A stretch of 33,020 bases of DNA from Actinomycetota bacterium (GTDB taxonomy: Bacteria > Actinomycetota > Thermoleophilia > Gaiellales > F1-60-MAGs149), in the NCBI GenBank assembly GCA_005798855.1, contig SYIF01000127.1, positions 1 through 33,020 on the forward strand. The letters run 5' to 3'. The notes beneath the pieces are model-generated. The model made no database searches. It saw nothing but the letters and a program-made list of their open reading frames with translations, and was not told where the DNA came from. Within the stretch, counting starts at the first letter, position 1; every line of letters starts with the position of its first letter. The translations under genes and the position numbers were made by a program. This document shows, piece after piece, positions 7,670 through 16,197 of the stretch.

Positions 7670-8848
7670 ATGAGCGGGCAGAGCACACTGACGGTCGAGA
7701 ACTGGCTCTGGGACATGCATGGCACGCGCTCAGCGCAGCGTCTGGGCGAATTTCGACAGCTCGAGCGCATTAGCCGTGGCAGTGGCCCTGTTCGCGAACT
7801 TCTCGTCGACCTCGCGGCACTCGACGACCTCGAACTCGTCAGCCGCACCGGCGAGACCGTCACCCTCGCCCAGCACCTCGAGACGTCCTTCACCGAGGGC
7901 TTGATCGTGATCAAGGACGGCACGGTCGTCTACGAGCGCTACCTCAACGGACTGCAGCCAGACACGCAGCACCTGCTGGCGAGCATGACGAAGTCGATCA
8001 CGGCGTCGGTGCTCGGCATTGAGATCGCCAAGGGCACGCTAGGCCGCAACGATCGCGTCGCTGACATCGCTCCCGAGTTTGTCGCCACGAGCGTCGAGGA
8101 CGCGACCGTCGGACAGCTGATCGATATGACCGTCGGCACCGCGTTCGCCGAGGTCCACGACGAGCTAGCCGACCCCACGCAGGAATCGGATCTCATGCGC
8201 TTCTTTCGCCAGACCGGCACGATGCCGCTTGGCGACGCTAAACCGGTCGGCGTACTCGGCCTGTTTCGCGAGCTCGGTCTGGCCTATCCGCACGGCGACC
8301 ACTTCGAATACCGCACGCCCCTGACCTGTGTCGTGGCACGCATCCTCGAGATCGTCACCGGGCATCCCTACCTCGACCTTGTGTCTAACGACCTGTGGTC
8401 TCGCATCGGGGCCGAGCACGATGCGGCGATCGTGATCGACGCCGGCGGCTTCCCCTTCGCGGGCGGCGGCATGACCGCAACACTGCGCGATGTCGCACGT
8501 TATGGCCTCGCCCATCTCGACAATGGCACGGTCGAAGGCCAGCAGGTGATCCCGACCGATTGGATCGCCTCAACGCGTGATGGCTCAGATGACACGCGTC
8601 GCGCCTTTGCCGCCTGCCCACAGTTGACCGAGCAGGACCTCGTCGGTTGGTCCGAGTATCGCAACGCGTTCTGGGTCGTCGAGCCGGGCCGCATCTATGA
8701 GGCGCTCGGACTATTTGGCCAAGTCTGCCGCATCAACAACGAGACACGGACGGTGATTACCCGCTTCTCTGCTCAACCAATGGTGGAGCGCACGGAGATT
8801 GGGTTTGAGACGTATCGCGCCCATGCCGCCATCGAGGCTGCGTTCTGA
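7670..8848 (+). CDS. Serine hydrolase, beta-lactamase/penicillin-binding fold (class C-like)
   Basis: This 392-residue protein has the SxxK motif SMTK (S105, K108) that defines the beta-lactamase/DD-peptidase fold, preceded by the usual EGLIVIKDGTVVYERYLNG strand pair. A later GGFPFAGGGMTATLRDVARYG segment matches the 6-aminohexanoate-dimer hydrolase (NylB)/esterase group within this family. No signal peptide is visible, so it is probably a cytoplasmic esterase, amidase or peptidase rather than an antibiotic-resistance enzyme. The ATG at 7670 is favoured by the CATACT box 7 nt upstream; an in-frame TTG at 7622 would overlap the divergent gene's start. The substrate is not deducible. Confidence 0.85.
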   Translation: MSGQSTLTVENWLWDMHGTRSAQRLGEFRQLERISRGSGPVRELLVDLAALDDLELVSRTGETVTLAQHLETSFTEGLIVIKDGTVVYERYLNGLQPDTQHLLASMTKSITASVLGIEIAKGTLGRNDRVADIAPEFVATSVEDATVGQLIDMTVGTAFAEVHDELADPTQESDLMRFFRQTGTMPLGDAKPVGVLGLFRELGLAYPHGDHFEYRTPLTCVVARILEIVTGHPYLDLVSNDLWSRIGAEHDAAIVIDAGGFPFAGGGMTATLRDVARYGLAHLDNGTVEGQQVIPTDWIASTRDGSDDTRRAFAACPQLTEQDLVGWSEYRNAFWVVEPGRIYEALGLFGQVCRINNETRTVITRFSAQPMVERTEIGFETYRAHAAIEAAF

Positions 8849-8902
8849 CGTTAGGTAAACGACGCGCGCAACCCGCGGACGGCTCGCTGTTTTGTCCTCT
8901 GG

Positions 8903-8908
8903 TAGCAT
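8903..8908 (+). promoter_or_regulatory. Putative -10 box of the SDR gene
   Basis: TAGCAT lies 37 nt before the ATG at 8946. The resulting leader of about 30 nt carries AGGGAA as Shine-Dalgarno. This is one of the few genes here with a conventional leader. Confidence 0.35.
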
Positions 8909-8945
8909 CGATTCAATCGACCGCAGCACCCTCGAAGGGAACTCC

Positions 8946-9812
8946 ATGGCCACGCAACATAACCACATACTGATCACAGGTACCGCCTCTGGGATCGGCA
9001 AGGCAACGATGGAAGCAGCGCTGGAAGCCGGCTACCACGTCTTCGCTGGCGAACGCTCTGTCGAGACGAACGAGCAGCCTGGCGAGCAGGACAAGCTAAC
9101 GCGACTCCACCTCGACATTACGAACGATGACGATATCGCCGCCGCCGCCGAAGCGATCTCAAGCCACGTTGGCGATGCCGGCCTCGACGGGCTTGCGAAT
9201 ATCGCTGGCATCGGCATCCCCGGCCCGCTTGAGACGCTTCCGATCAGTGCGCTGCGTGCCTCATTCGCCGTCGACGTCTTTGGCCAGATCGCGCTCACAC
9301 AGGCACTGCTGCCATCGATTCGCAGCGCACAGGGACGAATCATCTTTATTGGCTCAATTGGCGACCGAGTCACAATCCCATTCATGGGCGCGCTGACGGC
9401 CGCTAAGTCGGCGATCGCCTCACTCAACGACACGCTGCGTCAGGAGCTTGCGCCATGGGGCATCGAAGTGATCCTGGTCGAGCCGGGCTTCATCAAGACG
9501 GGCGCCAACGAGACGTCTAAGGCGATGATCGACAAGGTCAGCGAAAACTTCACCCCGCCGCAGGCTGCCCTCTATGGCGAGACATTCAAGAACTTCACTG
9601 ATGCGGGCTACAAGACGCAGGAGGCCGGTAGCCCACCGGAGGGCGTTGCCAAGACGATCCTCGAAGCACTGACAACGAAACACCCCAAAGCCCACTATCT
9701 CACCGGCTCCAAAGCCCACCTCATGGCCGCGGTAGGGATGTTGCCAGCGAAGGTGCAGGACGCCGGCAAGCGAAAGATGTTTGACCTGCCCGATAAGGGA
9801 GTAAAAATTTAG
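8946..9812 (+). CDS. Short-chain dehydrogenase/reductase family protein lacking the catalytic Tyr
   Basis: This 288-residue Rossmann-fold protein has the classical SDR layout: TGTASGIG (11-18) for NAD(P), LDITN, NIAG (85-88) and the active-site serine region IGSIGD (S137). In the YxxxK element the lysine is present (K154), but the position of the catalytic tyrosine is leucine 150 (codon CTG, 9393-9395), in GALTAAKSA. The enzyme may therefore be non-catalytic, use another acid/base, or belong to an SDR subgroup with this substitution. A good Shine-Dalgarno (AGGGAA) precedes the ATG at 8946. It converges on the peptidase gene, and a small GCGGG-aag-CCCGC hairpin (9823-9835) lies between them. 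Confidence 0.85.
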   Translation: MATQHNHILITGTASGIGKATMEAALEAGYHVFAGERSVETNEQPGEQDKLTRLHLDITNDDDIAAAAEAISSHVGDAGLDGLANIAGIGIPGPLETLPISALRASFAVDVFGQIALTQALLPSIRSAQGRIIFIGSIGDRVTIPFMGALTAAKSAIASLNDTLRQELAPWGIEVILVEPGFIKTGANETSKAMIDKVSENFTPPQAALYGETFKNFTDAGYKTQEAGSPPEGVAKTILEALTTKHPKAHYLTGSKAHLMAAVGMLPAKVQDAGKRKMFDLPDKGVKI

Positions 9813-9822
9813 CAGCGAACGC

Positions 9823-9835
9823 GGCGGGAAGCCCG
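9823..9835. terminator. Weak hairpin between convergent genes
   Basis: GCGGG and CCCGC form a 5-bp G+C stem with an AAG loop in the 55-bp gap between the SDR and peptidase genes. No T-run follows. It is a plausible but weak bidirectional terminator. Confidence 0.3.
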
Positions 9836-9867
9836 CAGCACGCCTCACACGCGCCTAGCCCCAGCAG

Positions 9868-11001
9868 CTAGACGATCCGGCGAGCGTCGCGCAGGAGCTC
9901 GACGACGCGATCGCGCGGCAAGGCGGGCACGCGGCGGCCGAGGCGGCCGTGCATCTCCTCATTCGCGACAAGCGCATTGACGATCGCCTCTTCGACGCAC
10001 TGCACCGTCGCCGCAAAGAGACTGTCGATCCGTGTCCACGGCAGGAACGAGAGCGAGGAAATCTCGGCGCTCGTCGGCTCACCAAGTGGAAAGCCGCCCG
10101 AGAACGCGCCGGAGTTTGCCGTCGAGAAGGCAAGGAAGATGTCGCCCGAGAAGTGCGAGCCCGTGGTGCCGAGGCGGGCCAAGCCAAGTGGCACACGGCG
10201 TGCCAGCGCCTTCATCTGCGGCGGGAGGAGCGGCGCGTCTGTCGCCACAATCACGATGATCGAGCCAGCCCCGGGCGGGACCACCCAATCGTCCGAGCCA
10301 AGCGGGTCATCGTCTGCGAGCGCCTCACCGAGCTGGATACCAGCGATCGTCAACTCGCTGCGACTGCCAAAATTGCTCTGCACAAAGACGCCAACCGTGT
10401 AGGTATCGGAGCCCCACGCAACCTGCCGCGAGGCGGTTCCACTGCCGGCCTTAAAGCCGCAGCAGTTCATCCCCGTGCCACCACCAACCGAGCCCTCCTC
10501 GAGCGGGCCAGATGCGGCCGAGTCAAGGGCGGCATGGACCTCTTCTTCGGTGATGCGGCGGCCGTTTATCGTATGCAGAAAGCCGTCCCACGTCTCAGCT
10601 GCGACGGGCAAGGCCCATTCGTCATTGGGGTCCGGAAAGCGCGTATGCACCCAACTGTTGATGCCCGCCTGCGCGATACCAACCGCGGCTGTACTCGTGA
10701 TAGCGATCGGCAGGCTAACGGTGCCCGTTTCCTCGATCCACGCCCAGCCCGTCATCTCGCCATTGCCGTTGAGCGAGTAGACACCAGCAGCGCAAGCGTC
10801 GTGCGGATTGGCCTTGCCGCGCGGATGAATGCCGGTGACGCCGGTGCGCACATCGTCGCCCTCAATCACCGTCGTGTAGCCAACCTCAACGCCTGGTACA
10901 TCGGTGATCGCATTCCATGGACCGGGCGTGCCCGTGAAGGGAATGCCGAGGGAGCGGGCACGGGGCTTGCCGGACGGGGTGACGAGATGGGAATCGCTCA
11001 T
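9868..11001 (-). CDS. DmpA/P1-family N-terminal-nucleophile aminopeptidase
   Basis: This 377-residue protein matches the DmpA/BapA family (L-aminopeptidase D-amidase/esterase, peptidase family S58), whose members are usually about 370 residues. Diagnostic segments are AITDVPGVEVGYTTV near the N-terminus, GSVGGGTGMNCCGFKAGSGTASR (about 170-192), and GAGSIIVIVATDAPLLPPQMKALARR. In DmpA the precursor cleaves itself before the serine of the last segment, which then becomes the N-terminal nucleophile; here that would be between G246 and S247. It releases N-terminal amino acids from small peptides or amides. The start ATG has TGGGCA-N17-TACCGT and a 7-nt spacer upstream. It is divergent from an amidase gene, 54 bp apart. 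Confidence 0.9.
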   Translation of the reverse strand: MSDSHLVTPSGKPRARSLGIPFTGTPGPWNAITDVPGVEVGYTTVIEGDDVRTGVTGIHPRGKANPHDACAAGVYSLNGNGEMTGWAWIEETGTVSLPIAITSTAAVGIAQAGINSWVHTRFPDPNDEWALPVAAETWDGFLHTINGRRITEEEVHAALDSAASGPLEEGSVGGGTGMNCCGFKAGSGTASRQVAWGSDTYTVGVFVQSNFGSRSELTIAGIQLGEALADDDPLGSDDWVVPPGAGSIIVIVATDAPLLPPQMKALARRVPLGLARLGTTGSHFSGDIFLAFSTANSGAFSGGFPLGEPTSAEISSLSFLPWTRIDSLFAATVQCVEEAIVNALVANEEMHGRLGRRVPALPRDRVVELLRDARRIV

Positions 11002-11008
11002 ACCGCAG

Positions 11009-11049
11009 ACGGTACTGGACTGACACTGTTCTGCCCAGCCGACTAGGCT
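11009..11049. promoter_or_regulatory. Fully overlapping divergent promoters, peptidase / amidase
   Basis: On the plus strand, CTGACA (11020-11025), an 18-nt spacer and TAGGCT (11044-11049) lie 6 nt before the amidase ATG. On the minus strand, TGGGCA (11037-11032), a 17-nt spacer and TACCGT (11014-11009) lie 7 nt before the peptidase ATG. Each -35 falls inside the other promoter's spacer, so RNA polymerase can hold only one direction at a time. Confidence 0.6.
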
Positions 11050-11055
11050 TACCTC

Positions 11056-12483
11056 ATGACAGACCTCACCTACATCACTGCCAGCGACGCGCTCGCCGGC
11101 TTCGCTGCCAAAACGCTCTCGCCCGTCGAGGTGCTCGATGCCTTGATCGCCCGGGCGGAAGCTGTCGAGCCGACCATCAACGCCTTCTGCTGGACGCGTT
11201 TTGACGAGGCCCGGGCCGAAGCCAAGCTGGCCGAGCAGCGGTGGCAGGACGGCACCGCGCGACCCCTCGAAGGGATCGTCACGGCGATCAAGGACGAGGT
11301 GCCAATCGCTGGCCAACCATGGTCGATGGGGTCGCTGGTCTATCACGACCTGGTTGCGGAGGAAACGTCCCCGTTCGCACAGAGGATGTTTGATGCCGGT
11401 GTCATCCAGCACGCGCGCACCACTACGCCAGAGTTCTCGTGCGCAGGGTTTACACATTCGAAAATCCACGGCGTCACACGCAATCCCTGGAACCAAGAGT
11501 TTGCTGTTGGCGGATCGTCGGGTGGTGCCGGTGCCTCGCTTGCCGCCGGCACGTCCACGCTCGCAAGTGGCTCGGATATCGGAGGGTCAATCCGGATACC
11601 TGCATCATTTAATGGCGTCGTCGGCTTCAAGGCACCCCACGGCCGCGTGCCCTGCGAGCCACCAGGCGGACTCGATATGTATTGGCACAACGGTGGACTC
11701 GCACGCACCGTCGAGGACATGCGGCTGTATCAGAACGTCATGGCTGGCCCGCACCCGATGGATCACCGGTCGATCCGCCCCAAGTATGAGATCCCGGCCG
11801 GGATAGATGACGTCACGGGTTTCCGGATCGCATTTACGACCGATTTTGATGGCTGCTTCGCCCTCGATCCCGAGGTCGACAGAAACACGCGCGCTGCGGT
11901 AGACGCCCTCCAGGCGGCTGGAGCCACTGTTGTCGAAGTTCCGATTGGCCTCTCGCGAGATCTACTCAACGTCGCTACCGGCTACCACTTCGATTCGGTC
12001 TGGGGCCGTTGGATTGCGGCCATCTTGGATGAACACCGCGAACTCGTAACGGATCACACCATCGGCTTCGCGGAGTACGTTGCCCGACTCAGTGGAGACA
12101 CCGGCAATGGTTGGACACAGATCGAAGCGGAGGCCGAACTCTGGACTCCGATCGCAGACGTGTTGGAATCGTATGACGCGTTGCTCTGCCCAACACTCGG
12201 CACACGTGGCCTGATTGCTGGCGACGACTACTACGGGCACGGTCTCGAGGTCGGCGGACAGCAGCTTGACAACTACTTCGAAACGCTGATTACGCCCGTG
12301 TTCAACATCCTCAGCGCCTGCCCCGTACTCAACGTGCCGAGCGGCTTTGCCGACAACAACGTGCCGACTGGCCTGCAGATCGTCGGCCGCACGTTCGACG
12401 ATGCCACGACCTTCCAAATTGGTGCCGCCCTCGAACGCGAACGCCCATGGCTCGACACGCCGGAGCACCGTCCACTCCAGTAA
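11056..12483 (+). CDS. Amidase-signature family hydrolase
   Basis: This 475-residue cytoplasmic protein carries the complete amidase signature. The Ser-cisSer-Lys triad is visible as K79 (TAIKDEVP), S154 in GGSSGG, and the nucleophile S178 in SGSDIGGSIRIPASFNG, followed by VGFKAPHGRVP. The 24-residue spacing between the two serines is that of the family. It hydrolyses a carboxamide to acid plus ammonia. The lack of a gatB partner and the degradative neighbourhood argue against the tRNA-dependent GatA role. The start is set by the leaderless promoter directly upstream. It converges on soxG with a 27-bp gap that contains a hairpin. Confidence 0.92.
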   Translation: MTDLTYITASDALAGFAAKTLSPVEVLDALIARAEAVEPTINAFCWTRFDEARAEAKLAEQRWQDGTARPLEGIVTAIKDEVPIAGQPWSMGSLVYHDLVAEETSPFAQRMFDAGVIQHARTTTPEFSCAGFTHSKIHGVTRNPWNQEFAVGGSSGGAGASLAAGTSTLASGSDIGGSIRIPASFNGVVGFKAPHGRVPCEPPGGLDMYWHNGGLARTVEDMRLYQNVMAGPHPMDHRSIRPKYEIPAGIDDVTGFRIAFTTDFDGCFALDPEVDRNTRAAVDALQAAGATVVEVPIGLSRDLLNVATGYHFDSVWGRWIAAILDEHRELVTDHTIGFAEYVARLSGDTGNGWTQIEAEAELWTPIADVLESYDALLCPTLGTRGLIAGDDYYGHGLEVGGQQLDNYFETLITPVFNILSACPVLNVPSGFADNNVPTGLQIVGRTFDDATTFQIGAALERERPWLDTPEHRPLQ

Positions 12484-12484
12484 A

Positions 12485-12509
12485 TGACCGGAGGGGCTAT
12501 GCCCCGTCA
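12485..12509. terminator. Hairpin between convergent amidase and soxG
   Basis: GGGGC-TAT-GCCCC (12493-12505) is extended by TGAC/GTCA outer arms, with a 4-nt bulge on the left (12489-12492). The hairpin nearly fills the 27-bp gap between the two stop codons, so it probably terminates both transcripts. Its GGGG-N5-CCCC core resembles hairpins at 20594-20606 and 24407-24419. Confidence 0.5.
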
Positions 12510-12510
12510 G

Positions 12511-13092
12511 TTACCTGGTAGAGAAATCGGCTTGGAGGCCGAGCATGCCGTCGAGCAACCACTCGGCGACGTAGGCCGCGAACGAGGGGCGGACAAGCAG
12601 AAGATACGTGTCGTCGGTGCGCTGGTCGATCAGGACGCCGGCCTTCTGGATCAAGGTCTGGACGCATTGGCCAGGACCAAAGACGCGCGGGTGGAAATCG
12701 ATCGTGCAGCACGTCGCGAGCACCTCGCGCGCAAAGGCGCCGGACAACTCGAGGCCTGTGCGATTGGACGACAGATCAATCACGCCACCGTCCTCACCGA
12801 CCGCAGAGGCAAGGCTTGCAACAAGTGAGTCTTCCTGACCATCGGCAGCAACCACCAACCACTCGTCTGGCCCAAGCCAGAGCACGCGGTGAGCACCCGC
12901 AGCGACCGCGCGATTCGGGCCGGGAAGGTCGGATCCGAGGACGGCGGCAAGACGTGCAGCCGCCGGACCATCCGGGTCGAGCCGGAGGCCGACCTGGGCG
13001 AGAAACGGCACCGTGGTCAGCCGCGTATCGTCGACCGTCGTCGCGGCAATCTTCGCTTCGAGTGCGGCCAGTGGTTCGGCTCGACTAACCAT
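12511..13092 (-). CDS. soxG: Sarcosine oxidase gamma subunit
   Basis: This 193-residue protein has the SoxG pattern: a short N-terminal helix, VGLRLDPDGPAAARLAAVLG, the GPDEWLVVA segment, the DLSSNRTGLELSG motif, and the CTIDFHPRVFGPGQCVQTLIQKAGVLI block shared with folate-binding GcvT-like proteins. It is the small structural subunit of heterotetrameric sarcosine oxidase. It follows soxA with an 8-nt overlap when started at ATG 13092, which has AGGGGA at a suitable distance; an ATG at 13113 is the alternative. It is the last gene of soxBDAG. Confidence 0.9.
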   Translation of the reverse strand: MVSRAEPLAALEAKIAATTVDDTRLTTVPFLAQVGLRLDPDGPAAARLAAVLGSDLPGPNRAVAAGAHRVLWLGPDEWLVVAADGQEDSLVASLASAVGEDGGVIDLSSNRTGLELSGAFAREVLATCCTIDFHPRVFGPGQCVQTLIQKAGVLIDQRTDDTYLLLVRPSFAAYVAEWLLDGMLGLQADFSTR

Positions 13093-15922
13093 CGCGGCGA
13101 GTCCCCTCAGCATCGAAGATGATCGGATCGACCAGCTCGACGGCGACGGTGCGATCGAGCAGCGGCGCGTAGATCGTCTCGCCAATTCGGCTCCGACCAC
13201 CACGCACGAGCGCCAGACCAAACGTGCGACCCATCGCAGCGCTCTCGTACGACGAGGTGACATGCCCGATCATCGCGACGGGGATCTCGTACTCCGCCGT
13301 CTCGATCAACTGCGCACCCTCCGGTAGGCGGTCGTTTGGGTCGACGGGCAAGATGCCGACGAGCTGCTTGCGATCCTCGCGGAGCATGTCCGTGCGACGC
13401 AGGCTGCGACGGCCCACAAACTCCTTGTCGGCGATCATCCAATCGAGCCCGAGATCGAGCGGCGTGACCGTGCCATCCGTCTCTTGGCCGACGATGAAGT
13501 AGCCCTTCTCGGCACGCAGTACGTGCATTGCCTCGGTGCCGTAGGGCGTGATCCCGTAGGGCTCGCCGGCAGCAAACACGGCCTCCCACATCGCCAGACC
13601 CGACGTCGTCGGTACGTTGATCTCGAACGCGAGCTCGCCGGAAAACGAAATACGTGCCACGCGAGCAGGCATGCCAGCGACCACGGCGTCCTCGACCTGC
13701 ATGAACTTGAAGCTGTCCTGTGTGACATCGAGCTCGGGAGCGAGCGTCGACATCACCGTACGCACCTGCGGCCCAACCACGGCCACCGTCGCCCACTGCT
13801 CCGTCACGCTCGTCAGCCAGACATCGAGGTCGGGCCACTCGGTCTGGAGAAAATCTTCCATCCAATCAAGCACGCCGGCCGCGCCACCCGTGGTCGTCGT
13901 CGCCACGAAGTTGTCTTCGGCGACGCGCAAGACGACGCCGTCGTCGAAGACCATCCCGTCGGCTTTGCACATCACGCCATAGCGGGCACGGCCGACCTTG
14001 AGCGTGCCCATCGTGCCCGTGTAGAGCCGATCAAGAAAGACGCCAACGTCCTTGCCACGCAGATCGATCTTGCCAAGCGTCGAGGCGTCCATCATGCCGA
14101 CGCCCTCGCGCACCGCCGCACACTCGCGCAGCACGGCCGCGTCCATGTCCTCCGTGCCCTGCGGGAAAAACCATGGTCGCTTCCACTGACCAACATCCTC
14201 GAAGACGGCTCCGTGTGCGACGTGCCAGGAGTGGATTGCCGTTGTCCGGACGGGGTCGAAGCGTGCGCCAAGCGCACGACCGGCGAACGAACCGAAGGTC
14301 ACAGGCTGGGAGGGTGGTCGCGCATTCGACACGCCAATCATGTGAAAGTCGAGGTCGAAGTGGTCGGCCGCCAGGCGCCCCGCATTGACCTTGGCCGTGC
14401 GGCCCTGCTCGGTACCCGTGCCGACGAGCGTGTAGCGCTTGAGGTGCTCCACGTTCGTGATGCCCGAGTTGAGTGCGCGCTCGATGCCCGCCATCGTGAC
14501 GTCGCGGTGATGATCGACGAAGGAGTGCGACTCGTCGCCATCAACTGCAGCAACGCGGACAAAATCTGCTGGCGCCTGCTCGGTAACGTCAGCAGCCTCG
14601 GGCGCCGCCGGACCGCTGGTTGCCGAGCCAAAGCCCGTGGCCTCGGCAGCGACAAGACCAATCAGGTGCCCATCGCGACGACAAGCGGTGGTGCCAAAGA
14701 TTCCGGCGGCGGCACCAGTTACGCGCTGGCCAGCGACGACGTTGTCTTGCACGAAGGCCAGCAACTGCTCATCCCAGCGCGCCGTGCCACCAAGGTAGTG
14801 GTGCAAGTCGAAGAGCGGATCCCAGCCGCCCGACACGGCCAACACATCGCAGGTGATCAGCTCGGTTTCGCCGCCACCAAGCGGGGCCACGACCACGCCC
14901 GCGAGCGCACCATCCGCAGCGGCCGTGGTGTCCATGACAACGCTCCCGCCCCGCACCTCAACGCCCAACTCGCGCGCACGACGGGGCAACCAGCCTTGGG
15001 GATCGGGACGAACGTCAACTACCCGCGTCACGTCCACACCCGCGTTGATCAGGTCGAGCACCGTGCGATACGCATCATCGTTGGTCGTAAAGACCACGGC
15101 GCGCTCTGGCACGAGACCGTAGCGATGCAGGTAGCCACGCACACCAGCCGCAAGCATCACGCCCGGACGATCGTTGTTCGGAAAGACGAGTGGGCGCTCC
15201 GTCGCACCCGTCGCGACGACGAGCTCGTGTGTGCGCACCTGCCACATGCGACGCAGAGCGCGGCCGCGACGCTTGGCCTCCGGCAGATGCTCGCTGACGC
15301 GCTGCATCAATGCGATCGCGCCTTGATCGCCAACATTAAAGACAGTCGTGCGCGTGAGGATCGTCACCGCAGGGTTGTCCCGCAGGCGCTGCTCCACCTC
15401 AGCAACCCACAGGTGCGCCGGGCGATCGTCGATCACAACGTCCTCCCCCAGCAGCGAGCCGCCAAGGTGAGGATGCTCATCGACCAGCAAGACCCGCGCA
15501 CCCGCCTCGGCGGCGGCGAGTGCGGCGGCGAGGCCAGCTGGCCCAGCGCCCGCGACAAGCACGTCGCAGTGGGCGTGGCGCTTCTCGAAACGACCCGTGT
15601 CGGTGCCGGTCGGTAAGACGCCCTTGTGGATGCGGCTCATCGCGGTCAACCCCTCGTAGACCTCGACCTGCGTCAGGCGCATCAGCGGCTCGGACGACTC
15701 GCCCGTACCGATCTGTCCAAAGGCGTTCGGATCGGACATGGTGTCGGTCACGACACCACGCGGGCGGTTCATCAATACGCTCGAGCCAAGCACGCGAATG
15801 CCGTTCGCCAGCAGCACCGAGGCAACCGTGTCGCCTGGGTGTGCACTCATCGCACGCCCATCCCACGTGAAGCTGATCGTTCGGTCTTGGTTGATACGGC
15901 CGCGACCGGCGAGGCGCTTCAT
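13085..15922 (-). CDS. soxA: Sarcosine oxidase alpha subunit
   Basis: At 945 residues this is the full-size alpha subunit. The N-terminal region resembles 2Fe-2S-ferredoxin-like domains (FTWDGRAMSAHPGDTVASVLLANG, about 18-41). Then comes a Rossmann NAD-binding region beginning DVLVAGAGPAGLAAALAAAEAG (about 119-140), and the C-terminal half is a GcvT-like folate-binding domain. The complex demethylates sarcosine oxidatively to glycine, with the methyl group passed to tetrahydrofolate or released as formaldehyde, and yields hydrogen peroxide. The start ATG overlaps the soxD stop by 4 nt (ATGA), and the stop overlaps soxG. No frameshift is seen over the whole length. Confidence 0.95.
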   Translation of the reverse strand: MKRLAGRGRINQDRTISFTWDGRAMSAHPGDTVASVLLANGIRVLGSSVLMNRPRGVVTDTMSDPNAFGQIGTGESSEPLMRLTQVEVYEGLTAMSRIHKGVLPTGTDTGRFEKRHAHCDVLVAGAGPAGLAAALAAAEAGARVLLVDEHPHLGGSLLGEDVVIDDRPAHLWVAEVEQRLRDNPAVTILTRTTVFNVGDQGAIALMQRVSEHLPEAKRRGRALRRMWQVRTHELVVATGATERPLVFPNNDRPGVMLAAGVRGYLHRYGLVPERAVVFTTNDDAYRTVLDLINAGVDVTRVVDVRPDPQGWLPRRARELGVEVRGGSVVMDTTAAADGALAGVVVAPLGGGETELITCDVLAVSGGWDPLFDLHHYLGGTARWDEQLLAFVQDNVVAGQRVTGAAAGIFGTTACRRDGHLIGLVAAEATGFGSATSGPAAPEAADVTEQAPADFVRVAAVDGDESHSFVDHHRDVTMAGIERALNSGITNVEHLKRYTLVGTGTEQGRTAKVNAGRLAADHFDLDFHMIGVSNARPPSQPVTFGSFAGRALGARFDPVRTTAIHSWHVAHGAVFEDVGQWKRPWFFPQGTEDMDAAVLRECAAVREGVGMMDASTLGKIDLRGKDVGVFLDRLYTGTMGTLKVGRARYGVMCKADGMVFDDGVVLRVAEDNFVATTTTGGAAGVLDWMEDFLQTEWPDLDVWLTSVTEQWATVAVVGPQVRTVMSTLAPELDVTQDSFKFMQVEDAVVAGMPARVARISFSGELAFEINVPTTSGLAMWEAVFAAGEPYGITPYGTEAMHVLRAEKGYFIVGQETDGTVTPLDLGLDWMIADKEFVGRRSLRRTDMLREDRKQLVGILPVDPNDRLPEGAQLIETAEYEIPVAMIGHVTSSYESAAMGRTFGLALVRGGRSRIGETIYAPLLDRTVAVELVDPIIFDAEGTRRDG

Positions 15923-16197
15923 CGGGCGTCCTCTGGCCGCTCACCCGAGCGGTACGAGCCAACCATTTCGTGGGTACCGGTGTCGCGAATCACGTTGAAC
16001 CAGCGGCGACAGCCCGCTGCGTGGTTCCAACGCTCGGCATAGCGACCGCGCGAGTTGTCGCGGACAAACAGGAAGCGCGTCCACTCCTCATCAGAGAGCT
16101 GCTCCGGGTCGGCCGGATAGGCGACGTGCGCCTGGCCGCCGTACTTGAACTCCGGCTCGTCCCGCGGGCCGCAGTAGGGGCAGCGGATCTGGAACAT
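15919..16197 (-). CDS. soxD: Sarcosine oxidase delta subunit
   Basis: SoxD (92 residues) is the small zinc-binding subunit. It starts [10 protein letters not shown] with the first two cysteine ligands (C6, C9), continues with the GGQAHVAYP segment bearing the histidine, and has the final cysteine in NHAAGCRRWFNVIRDT. These are the conserved SoxD ligands and sequence blocks. The start ATG at 16197 shares one base with the soxB stop (TGATG), and the stop overlaps the soxA start by 4 nt. The open frame extends upstream inside soxB, but homologs begin at this ATG. Confidence 0.95.
   Translation of the reverse strand: MFQIRCPYCGPRDEPEFKYGGQAHVAYPADPEQLSDEEWTRFLFVRDNSRGRYAERWNHAAGCRRWFNVIRDTGTHEMVGSYRSGERPEDAR

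Noticed and set aside
13484-15616. 710-codon open frame on the plus strand opposite soxA
   Set aside because: It is the antisense shadow of a clear soxA gene in G+C-rich DNA. Its translation is low-complexity Arg/His/Asp-rich with no family motif and no promoter-start arrangement.
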